Below are positions 1-5,177 of a stretch of 5,177 nt of DNA, in pieces. This DNA is from Rhodoferax sp. (GTDB lineage: Bacteria; Pseudomonadota; Gammaproteobacteria; Burkholderiales; Burkholderiaceae_C): positions 1 through 5,177 of the forward strand of contig JAJAZK010000422.1 in assembly GCA_026785765.1 (NCBI GenBank), read 5' to 3'. How positions within the stretch are numbered: position 1 is the first letter of the stretch; the number at the start of each line of letters is the position of its first letter. Position numbers and translations under genes: made by a program. The notes beneath the pieces are model-generated. The model had not been told where the DNA came from. It ran no database searches and was given only the letters and a program-made list of their open reading frames with translations.

Positions 1-1
1 C

Positions 2-1063
2 ACTACGTTGGTCGTTTCACAGAACTATCTGGCGTATGGCGCCGACGTGGTGCTCCACCATCCGGGCGGTAGTTTCCTGATGCGGGAAGTCAAACGCGTA
101 TGGTCGGTGTTTTTCTACTTGCCGCGTTTTGACGTCATCCACTACAACGCCGGGACCACAGTGGCCTGCGCCTACGGGTTCGCGTTTCCGGCGAGTGGCA
201 ATCGCAGTGCAGCATGGATTCTCCGATTTGTGTATGCGGCCTATTTGCGCGGTTTGCAAAGGATTGAGTTGGCACTGGTGTCCGCCCTGCGGAAAGTGGT
301 TTTCGTGACCTACCAGGGCGATGATGCCCGCCAGGGCGACTACTGCCTGAAACACTTTGCGGTGAGTATTGCCGCGCAAGTCGAACCCGGGTACTACGAC
401 ACTGCGTCCGACGCTTTCAAACGCAACAGCATTCGTTCTTTCGCATCGGTAGCCAACGGAGTTTTTGCGCTCAAGCCGGATCTGCTTCGCGTATTGCCGC
501 CGCACGCCAGATTTGTCCCGTATTCGCTGTTTTTCATGCAAGACTGGATCCCACGCTATGACCAGGCTGAGGATCGGCCATTGCGGATTGTTCATGCGCC
601 CAGCCATCGGCGGGTCAAGGGAACCGATCTGATTCTGGACGCCTGTGCGCGGCTCAAAAGCAAGGGTTATGAGTTTGAGCTACTGCTGGTTGAGGGCCTG
701 AGCCACGCCGAAGCACGCAAGGTCTATGAATCAGCAGACGTATTGGTGGATCAGCTGTTCGCGGGCTGGTACGGTGGCCTGGCCGTGGAGCTCATGGCAT
801 TGGGCAAGCCGGTACTGGTCTATCTCAGGGAAGAGGATCTGGAGTTTCTGCCGTTGGAGATGCGAGCCGACTTGCCGTTCATCCGGGTCTATCCGGAGTC
901 GGTGGAACAATCGCTGCTGATGGTTCTGGAAATGCCTCGTGCCCAACTCGTTGAGATAGCGAAAAGAGGTCGAGCCTATGTAGAGCGCTGGCACGACCCT
1001 TTGACGATCGCGGCCGACATGAAGCGCTGCTACGAGGCCGCCTTGTTGCGGCCGGCCGCGTAG
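2..1063 (+). CDS. GT-B fold glycosyltransferase (GT4-like), 5' end missing
   Basis: Probable cytoplasmic glycosyltransferase that moves a sugar from a nucleotide-sugar donor onto a growing polysaccharide repeat unit; donor and acceptor cannot be read from the sequence. The frame is open to the window edge (first full codon at base 2), so 353 codons and the TAG stop are visible and the N terminus lies upstream. The TTG at base 8 is an internal Leu codon, not a credible start. The N-terminal half has a Rossmann-like 'FDVIHYNAG' segment. The C-terminal half has the donor-domain signatures 'HAPSHRRVKGTD' (about bases 596-631) and 'WYGGLAVELMALGKPVL', whose Glu codon is at 788-790. That Glu corresponds to the second acid of the GT4 E-x7-E motif. 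The residue eight positions before it is Gly, so the first acid is absent, which I recall as normal for this 'VDQL-x-GWYGG' subgroup. The last two bases of its stop codon lie in the terminal repeat of the adjacent insertion, so its extreme C terminus may have been altered. Family assignment is firm; specificity is unknown. Confidence 0.88.
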   Translation, partial: TTLVVSQNYLAYGADVVLHHPGGSFLMREVKRVWSVFFYLPRFDVIHYNAGTTVACAYGFAFPASGNRSAAWILRFVYAAYLRGLQRIELALVSALRKVVFVTYQGDDARQGDYCLKHFAVSIAAQVEPGYYDTASDAFKRNSIRSFASVANGVFALKPDLLRVLPPHARFVPYSLFFMQDWIPRYDQAEDRPLRIVHAPSHRRVKGTDLILDACARLKSKGYEFELLLVEGLSHAEARKVYESADVLVDQLFAGWYGGLAVELMALGKPVLVYLREEDLEFLPLEMRADLPFIRVYPESVEQSLLMVLEMPRAQLVEIAKRGRAYVERWHDPLTIAADMKRCYEAALLRPAA

Positions 1064-1093
1064 GGATGCTCTGCATAACTCCCGCCATGCGCG
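1062..1093 (+). repeat. Left terminal inverted repeat of the MITE-like element
   Basis: 32-bp arm that pairs with 1248-1279 at 29 of 32 positions. The outermost 20 bp contain only one mismatch (T1076 against T1265). Its first two bases (A1062, G1063) are also the last two bases of the upstream TAG stop codon. Confidence 0.85.
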
Positions 1094-1194
1094 TTCGAAT
1101 CCAAAATGGAATGATTTGCACGCCAAGACCGTGCAGCGTGTGCCCGAGGCACACGCAAGCGGTTTGGTGGGCAAAGGGCCCGTTTTGGTTCGAA
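1094..1194 (+). other. Long imperfect hairpin (arm A) inside the element
   Basis: Nested inverted repeats centred on 1145-1147. From outside in: TTCGAA-T-CCAAAA (1094-1106) pairs with TTTTGGTTCGAA (1183-1194), 12 bp with T1100 bulged. TTTGC (1115-1119) pairs with GCAAA (1171-1175). CCAA-G-ACCG (1123-1131) pairs with CGGTTTGG (1160-1167), 8 bp with G1127 bulged. GCGTGTGCC (1136-1144) pairs perfectly with GGCACACGC (1148-1156) around a CGA triloop. It begins at the base after the left terminal repeat ends. It could extrude as a cruciform in DNA or fold in the operon mRNA; any function is unproven. Confidence 0.7.
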
Positions 1195-1204
1195 CCCCTG
1201 TGGG

Positions 1205-1247
1205 GGCGTCGTTTTGCGCCTTGCGCCTCATCCCGCAAAACCCACGC
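1205..1247 (+). other. Second stem-loop (arm B) inside the element
   Basis: GTTTTGCG (1211-1218) pairs perfectly with CGCAAAAC (1234-1241) around a 15-nt loop. It is extended outward by GCGT (1206-1209) with ACGC (1244-1247) after a small asymmetric bulge. It ends exactly where the right terminal repeat begins. Between arms A and B a short CCCC-TGT-GGGG repeat (1195-1205) could form a further small hairpin, which would share G1205 with the outer part of arm B. Confidence 0.6.
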
Positions 1248-1279
1248 CGCGCACGGCGCGAGTTTTGCAGAGCATCCCT
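1248..1279 (-). repeat. Right terminal inverted repeat of the MITE-like element
   Basis: Inverted copy of 1062-1093 (29 of 32 positions). It ends two bases before the asnB ATG at 1282, so the bases normally used for ribosome binding fall inside this repeat. Only a weak purine run (GCAGAG, 1267-1272) is found there. Confidence 0.85.
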
Positions 1280-1281
1280 GA

Positions 1282-3165
1282 ATGTGTGGCGTTCTTGGCG
1301 CCTGGGCTGCGCGCGCGCCGTCCATCAGCCGACAAAGGGTCGATGACGCACTAGCGAAGCTGCGGCACCGCGGACCGAACGACCAGGGGGTCGTATTCGA
1401 GTCGGTCGGTGCCGGAGTGCTCGCGCTGGGCCACACGCGCCTGTCCATTATCGATTTGTCGCCTGGTGGGCATCAGCCGATGGATTCTGCTGATGGCCGC
1501 TTTTCGATTGTCTTTAACGGTGAGATCTATAACTACCGCGAACTTCGCACCGAACTACAGGCCCAAGGTGTTGGATTTCGCTCGGAGTCGGATACCGAAG
1601 TGCTGATTGCGGCTTGGCAGCATTGGGGCGAGGCCTGCCTCCCGCGGCTGTCGGGCATGTTTGCGTTTGCGATTTTCGACCGTTGGCAGAAAACCCTTGT
1701 GTGTATTCGCGACGCGTTCGGCATCAAACCGTTTTTCTATGTGACGCAACCCGGCAGCTTCCTGTTTGCTTCGGAAATGTCGGCGCTCAATTCGCTCATT
1801 GGAAAAATGCCAACGCCCGATTGGCAACGCGCCTACGATTACTTGGTGCATGGCGACTACGACAGTGGCCCGCGCAGCTTTGTCGACGGTTTCCTGCACC
1901 TTATGCCAGGTCAGATGTTGACCGTCCATCTGGAAACCGGGCGCGTAGACCTCCCCAGGCCATGGTGGCGGCCCCTAGTGGCGGCGACCAGTCAATTGGG
2001 CTTTGGCGAAGCGGCGCAGGTGTTGCGGGAAAAGTTTCTCAATAACGTCCGCCTGCATCTGCGCAGCGACGTCCCGTTGGGCGCGGCACTTTCGGGCGGC
2101 ATTGATTCCTCTGCAATCGTGTGTGCGATGCGGCTGGTTGAGCCGGATCTGCCCATCGACACCTTCAGCTATATCGCCAGCGGTTCCCAGGTTTCGGAAG
2201 AGGTTTGGGTTGACCACATCAACCGGCATGTGGGAGCGAACCCGCACAAGATCGTGCTTGGCCACGAGGATCTCGCGGCCGATTTGGATGACCTGCTGAC
2301 CACCCAGGGTGAGCCGTTTGGCAGCACCAGCATCTACGCGCAGTATAGCGTTTATCGGACCGCCCGGGAGTATGGGATCACTGTGACGCTGGATGGCCAG
2401 GGCGTGGACGAGGCCGTAGCTGGTTACAACGGCTATCCCGGTCAAAGGATCAGAAGCCTGCTCGACCAGCGCCGGTATGGGGATGCTTGGCGTTTCCTTG
2501 GTCAATGGGCGCAGTGGCCGGGCCGGAGCCGTGCCGAGGGACTCAAGCGAGCGGTCAACCAGATGAGCAACGGGCGCATGAACGCTTTGTTCCGGCATTG
2601 GAATGGAATGCCCAACTCTCCGAGGTGGCTCAACCCCGGCGTTTTGCAGGAGGCCGGTGTCACGCTACATTACCCGCCGGAGTTGGCCGTTGCCAGTGAG
2701 CCCGGGCGGCGCGTTGTCTCCGAACTGGCGGCCTCATTGACGCGAAAGGGATTGCTTGGTTTGTTGCGGCACGGAGACCGCAACTCGATGCGCTTTTCGG
2801 TCGAGAGCCGGGTGCCGTTCCTCACCATCGACATGGTTGAATTTCTTCTGTCGCTACCGGAGGAGTATCTGATTTCCGCAGGCGGCGAAACCAAGAGTGT
2901 CTTTCGCGCGGCGATGCGCGGCATCGTTCCCGACGTTGTCCTGGACCGGCGCGACAAGATTGGTTTCGCCACTCCCGAGAGGCAGTGGATTGCCGCAATC
3001 GCCACGACCGTTCGTGGCTGGCTGAGCGATGACTTGAAGTTGCCATTCCTGAACCAGCGCGAGTTACTCAAGGAATTCGACCAAATCATGGCTGGGACCA
3101 GACCCTTCAGTTGGGTCGTGTGGCGCTGGATCAACTATGTGCATTGGCACAAGAGATCCTGTTGA
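1282..3165 (+). CDS. asnB: Asparagine synthetase B family glutamine amidotransferase
   Basis: Two-domain enzyme that hydrolyses glutamine at its N terminus and channels the ammonia to an ATP-activated carboxylate. In the classical enzyme the acceptor is aspartate; in polysaccharide clusters the family can form sugar uronamides. The start is certain: MCGV places the catalytic nucleophile Cys2 directly after Met, which must be removed. The class II amidotransferase domain (residues 1 to ~200) has RHRGP (28-32), Arg53 in HTRLSIIDL, FNGEIYNY (Asn79, Glu81) and SDTE (Asp104), all the expected glutamine-binding residues. The synthetase domain has the pyrophosphate loop SGGIDSS (271-277), DGQGVDEAVAGY (371-382, in place of the common GEGADELFGGY), ESRVPFL (508-514) and DKIGFATP (558-565). 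At 627 residues it is full length and looks catalytically complete. It begins 2 nt after the repeat element with no clear Shine-Dalgarno sequence and ends 2 nt before the next gene. True asparagine synthesis or sugar amidation cannot be separated from sequence alone; context favours the latter modestly. Confidence 0.95.
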   Translation: MCGVLGAWAARAPSISRQRVDDALAKLRHRGPNDQGVVFESVGAGVLALGHTRLSIIDLSPGGHQPMDSADGRFSIVFNGEIYNYRELRTELQAQGVGFRSESDTEVLIAAWQHWGEACLPRLSGMFAFAIFDRWQKTLVCIRDAFGIKPFFYVTQPGSFLFASEMSALNSLIGKMPTPDWQRAYDYLVHGDYDSGPRSFVDGFLHLMPGQMLTVHLETGRVDLPRPWWRPLVAATSQLGFGEAAQVLREKFLNNVRLHLRSDVPLGAALSGGIDSSAIVCAMRLVEPDLPIDTFSYIASGSQVSEEVWVDHINRHVGANPHKIVLGHEDLAADLDDLLTTQGEPFGSTSIYAQYSVYRTAREYGITVTLDGQGVDEAVAGYNGYPGQRIRSLLDQRRYGDAWRFLGQWAQWPGRSRAEGLKRAVNQMSNGRMNALFRHWNGMPNSPRWLNPGVLQEAGVTLHYPPELAVASEPGRRVVSELAASLTRKGLLGLLRHGDRNSMRFSVESRVPFLTIDMVEFLLSLPEEYLISAGGETKSVFRAAMRGIVPDVVLDRRDKIGFATPERQWIAAIATTVRGWLSDDLKLPFLNQRELLKEFDQIMAGTRPFSWVVWRWINYVHWHKRSC

Positions 3166-3167
3166 AG

Positions 3168-4376
3168 ATGCGGGTCTTGTACCTCCACCCCGCTGCTGCT
3201 TACGGCGGCGCCTCAAAGAGCCTGATTGAGCTGTATCAGCAGCTGCGCGCGGCGGGCGTGAGCGCCACTGTGCTGACGCCCAGGGGGTCAGCCAGCGCCG
3301 CATTTGCGTGCTCAGGCATGGAGGTAGTTCATGTCAAAGGACTGAGTCAGTTTGACAATACGCGTTATGGCCACTACCGAAGGCTGCGCTGGCTGATCCT
3401 GTTGCGCGAGCTGTATTTGGCGCCGTTCTCGCTGCTTGCCTTGTGGCGTCTTAGAGACCAGCGTTTCGATCTGATTCATGCGAACGAGATTACGTTGCTG
3501 CCATTTGCCTTGCTTGCAAAACGTTGGTTCAAGCTTCCCCTGGTGCTGCATGTTCGCTCGTTGCAGCGTGACGCGCATGCAGGGCTTCGATCGAGATGGA
3601 TGACGGACGTTTTGCGCACCCAGGTCGATGCCGTCGTCGCCATCGACCATACCGTTGCCAATAGCCTGGCGCCTGAAGTACCACGGACAATCGTTCACAA
3701 CGGTTTGAATCTGGGAACCGATGTGCCATTGGCTGCTGACCCGCGCGGACCCGATGCGAAGCCATCGGTCGCTTTGCTCGGGGTGCTGATCCGATTCAAG
3801 GGTGTCTATGAATTTCTCGAAGCAGCGCGTATTCTTGTGCGGGAACGGGGCGTTGACGCGGAGTTCCTGATTGCAGGCGAAAACGCCCGTGCGCAATCGG
3901 GGCTGAAATCAAAGCTGCTGAAATTGATGGGGTTTTCCGAGGACGTGGAATCCGAATTGGCGAGACGTATCGAGGAGTTTGGCTTGCACGAGCATGTTCA
4001 TTTACTGGGCTTTGTGGCTGACATCCGGAGTCTGTACCCGCGCGTTGACGTTTTGTGTTTTCCGTCCCATCTGGATGCCGCCGGAAGGCCGGTGTTCGAA
4101 GCCGCGTGTTTTGGCATACCCAGTGTTGTGGCGATAACAAACCCTGAGCCGGATGCGGTGGTGGATGGAGTCACAGGGTTGGCAATATGTCGTCCCGACC
4201 CAATTCTGCTGGCGGATGCGCTGGAAAAATTGATCACCGATACCCCCTACCGCCAACAACTGGGTCGGCAGGCGCAGTTGTGGGCGGCAGAGCATTTCAG
4301 CATTGCGGCGAATGCCCGGCTAGTTTCTGATCTGTACCAACGTCTTGTGAACGCAAGCGTTGAGCGTCAGGGTTGA
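3168..4376 (+). CDS. Glycosyltransferase family 4 protein
   Basis: Complete 402-residue GT-B retaining-type glycosyltransferase, probably acting at the inner face of the cytoplasmic membrane. The chosen ATG starts MRVLYLHPAAAYGGASKSL, with the usual first beta strand and GG-containing loop of the acceptor domain. An in-frame TTG at 3111 would add 19 non-homologous residues overlapping asnB and was rejected. Further signatures are FDLIHAN (first domain), VHNGLNL at the domain hinge, the donor-domain opening RFKGVYEFLEAA, and GFVADIRSLYPRVDVLCFPS. The nucleotide-sugar motif reads D303-x7-E311 (GRPVFEAACFGIPSV), so Asp replaces the usual first Glu of E-x7-E. The C-terminal 'VDGVTGL' is typical of GT4. 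The length is normal. It starts 2 nt after the asnB stop; purines AAGAGA (3151-3156) and TTGAAG (3162-3167) give only a weak ribosome site, so translation is likely coupled to asnB. Sugar specificity is unknown. Confidence 0.93.
   Translation: MRVLYLHPAAAYGGASKSLIELYQQLRAAGVSATVLTPRGSASAAFACSGMEVVHVKGLSQFDNTRYGHYRRLRWLILLRELYLAPFSLLALWRLRDQRFDLIHANEITLLPFALLAKRWFKLPLVLHVRSLQRDAHAGLRSRWMTDVLRTQVDAVVAIDHTVANSLAPEVPRTIVHNGLNLGTDVPLAADPRGPDAKPSVALLGVLIRFKGVYEFLEAARILVRERGVDAEFLIAGENARAQSGLKSKLLKLMGFSEDVESELARRIEEFGLHEHVHLLGFVADIRSLYPRVDVLCFPSHLDAAGRPVFEAACFGIPSVVAITNPEPDAVVDGVTGLAICRPDPILLADALEKLITDTPYRQQLGRQAQLWAAEHFSIAANARLVSDLYQRLVNASVERQG
4369..4372 (+). promoter_or_regulatory. Shine-Dalgarno for the WbuB-like gene
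   Basis: AGGG lies 7 nt before the ATG at 4380, inside the last codons of the preceding gene. It supports this start and suggests that ribosomes ending at the 4374-4376 TGA can reinitiate 3 nt downstream. Confidence 0.5.
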
Positions 4377-4379
4377 GCG

Positions 4380-5177
4380 ATGCGTGTTCTGGTGCTTTCC
4401 CAGTACTACTGGCCAGAAGGGTTCCAGATCAATGATGTCGTGCGGTCTCTCGTTGCGCGTGGGACAGACGTAGATGTGTTGACCGGAAAACCGAATTATC
4501 CAGAAGGCGCTGTGTTTCGCGGCTATAGCGCATGGGGCTGCCACGTCGAAAAACGGGAGGGGGCGAACATTTACCGTGTGCCGCTGCTGCCCAGGGGCGC
4601 CAACAGCGCGCTGCGGCTGGCGATGAATTACCTGTCGTTTGTCGTTGCGGGCCTGCTGTGTGGCCCATGGCTGCTACGCGGTCGCCGCTACGACTGTATA
4701 TTTGTCTATGCGCCGTCGCCGATTTTGCAGGTTCTCCCGGCCTTGTTTCTCGGGTGGATCAAGCGTTGCGGGGTGATTGTTTGGGTGCAGGATCTTTGGC
4801 CCGATAGTCTGGAGGCGACTGGTTATGTGCGAAACCCGCGCCTCTTGCGCGTGGTCGAAATGCTGGTACGTGTCATTTACCGAAATACAGACCTCTTGCT
4901 GGTGCAGTCGCATGCGTTCGTGGCGCCGGTAACGAAGCTGGCGGCAGACAGACCCGTGGCCTACCTGCCGAACTCGGTGGATCCTGTTTTCTACAACCCG
5001 CCGACGGTACCTGTTCCGGAAATCAATGAACTCAATAGCGGGTTTCCGGTTGTGTTCGCTGGCAATGTTGGCGCTGCACAGGCGGTTGAGACCATCGTCG
5101 AGGCAGCGGCATTATTGATGGGCCATCCGCATATCCGTTTTATTGTTTTCGGGCAAGGGAGTCGGCTCAACTGGATG
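4380..5177 (+). CDS. WbuB-like glycosyltransferase family 4, 3' end missing
   Basis: The first 266 codons of a GT-B glycosyltransferase; the frame is open to the last base, so the C-terminal ~130-150 residues lie outside (family usually ~400 residues). The N terminus, MRVLVLSQYYWPEGFQIND followed by LTGKPNYPEG (34-43), is diagnostic of the WbuB group named from Escherichia coli O-antigen clusters, where it is linked to transfer of an N-acetylated amino sugar such as L-FucNAc. Other conserved blocks are IYRVPLLPRG, the hydrophobic LAMNYLSFVVAGLL, YAPSPILQVLPALFLG, QDLWPDSLEATG (from residue 137), LLVQS, LPNSVDPVFY and the donor-domain opening FAGNVGAAQAVETI (GNVG at 228-231). The hydrophobic stretches around residues 85-125 fit monotopic membrane association next to a lipid-linked acceptor. 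The ATG is 3 nt after the previous stop, with AGGG upstream. The catalytic acid motif is beyond the window, so intactness cannot be judged. The donor sugar is an inference from family, not shown here. Confidence 0.92.
   Translation, partial: MRVLVLSQYYWPEGFQINDVVRSLVARGTDVDVLTGKPNYPEGAVFRGYSAWGCHVEKREGANIYRVPLLPRGANSALRLAMNYLSFVVAGLLCGPWLLRGRRYDCIFVYAPSPILQVLPALFLGWIKRCGVIVWVQDLWPDSLEATGYVRNPRLLRVVEMLVRVIYRNTDLLLVQSHAFVAPVTKLAADRPVAYLPNSVDPVFYNPPTVPVPEINELNSGFPVVFAGNVGAAQAVETIVEAAALLMGHPHIRFIVFGQGSRLNWM

Larger units (their letters stand above)
1062..1279. mobile_element. MITE-like non-autonomous element, 218 bp
   Basis: Non-coding insertion between the first glycosyltransferase and asnB. 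Its ends are inverted repeats of 32 bp (1062-1093 and 1248-1279) that match at 29 positions; the mismatched pairs are 1076/1265, 1082/1259 and 1087/1254. The outer end reads AGGGATGCTCTGCA, then TAACTC on the left arm and, as complement, AAACTC on the right. There is no room for a transposase. The inner part of the repeat (TGCATAACTC) resembles the ends of IS5-family elements such as IS903 (TGAATAAATC, from memory), so mobilisation in trans by an IS5-type transposase is a plausible inference. No convincing target-site duplication is visible (left flank GCGT, right flank GAAT), so the insertion may be old or the junctions may have mutated. The interior is filled with two stem-loops. An alternative is a structured intergenic repeat family or RNA element rather than a transposon derivative; copies elsewhere in the genome would decide. 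Confidence 0.72.

Noticed and set aside
1176..1186. GGGCCC followed by GTTTT as an intrinsic terminator
   Set aside because: The stem is too short, the T run is only four, and the region is better explained as part of the arm A hairpin; the genes continue downstream in the same operon.
1187..1198. GGTTCGAACCCC (and GTTCGAATCC at 1093-1102) look like tRNA T-arms, hinting at a tRNA or attachment site
   Set aside because: The flanking bases do not complete a T stem, and no acceptor, D or anticodon arm can be laid out. The sequences pair with each other in arm A instead.
1066..1281. 71-codon + strand ORF spanning nearly the whole repeat element (ATG in the left repeat, TGA just past the right one)
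   Set aside because: Composition is odd (Trp, Cys, Arg, His rich), there is no ribosome site, and the DNA is explained by nested inverted repeats. Such ORFs inside repeats are commonly annotated as spurious hypothetical proteins.
1110..1281. Outward promoter inside the repeat driving asnB
   Set aside because: TTGCAC-like -35 boxes exist but none is followed at 16-18 nt by a recognisable -10 hexamer; the interior is GC rich.
731..1448. Long minus-strand ORFs crossing the element and its flanks
   Set aside because: They are antisense to two well-supported genes and to the repeat, with low-complexity basic composition typical of GC-rich shadow frames.
3111..3167. Upstream TTG start for the second glycosyltransferase
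   Set aside because: It overlaps asnB by 55 nt and adds residues unlike the family N terminus; the ATG at 3168 gives the canonical MRVLYLHP start.

Overview
The window is a piece of a surface-polysaccharide (O-antigen, capsule or exopolysaccharide) biosynthesis cluster. All genes are on the + strand and packed as an operon. The high-GC codon use, the GT-rich content and the style of the inserted repeat suggest a gamma- or betaproteobacterium, possibly of the Xanthomonadaceae/Lysobacteraceae type. That assignment is inference; no taxonomic marker is present.

Layout: (1) bases 2-1063 hold the C-terminal ~353 residues of a GT-B glycosyltransferase whose start lies upstream of the window. (2) Bases 1062-1279 hold a 218-bp non-coding insertion bounded by 32-bp terminal inverted repeats (29/32 matching), with long internal hairpins. 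It looks like a MITE (a transposase-less, IS5-like miniature transposon). (3) Bases 1282-3165 encode a complete 627-residue class II glutamine amidotransferase of the asparagine synthetase B family. (4) Bases 3168-4376 encode a complete 402-residue family-4 glycosyltransferase. (5) Bases 4380-5177 encode the first 266 residues of a WbuB-like glycosyltransferase that runs off the window.

Genes 3, 4 and 5 are separated by only 2 and 3 nt, so they are almost certainly co-transcribed and probably translationally coupled. The three glycosyltransferases would add successive sugars to a lipid-linked repeat unit at the cytoplasmic face of the inner membrane. The AsnB-like enzyme could amidate a sugar carboxylate (a uronamide) or supply asparagine.

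The most unusual feature is the inserted repeat. It fills the only intergenic gap in the operon exactly, its left end contributes two bases of the upstream stop codon, and its right end lies two bases from the asnB ATG. It therefore supplies the whole asnB leader, in which no good Shine-Dalgarno sequence is visible. I saw no promoter, intrinsic terminator, tRNA, rRNA or CRISPR array, and no stretch longer than 300 bases without a gene.
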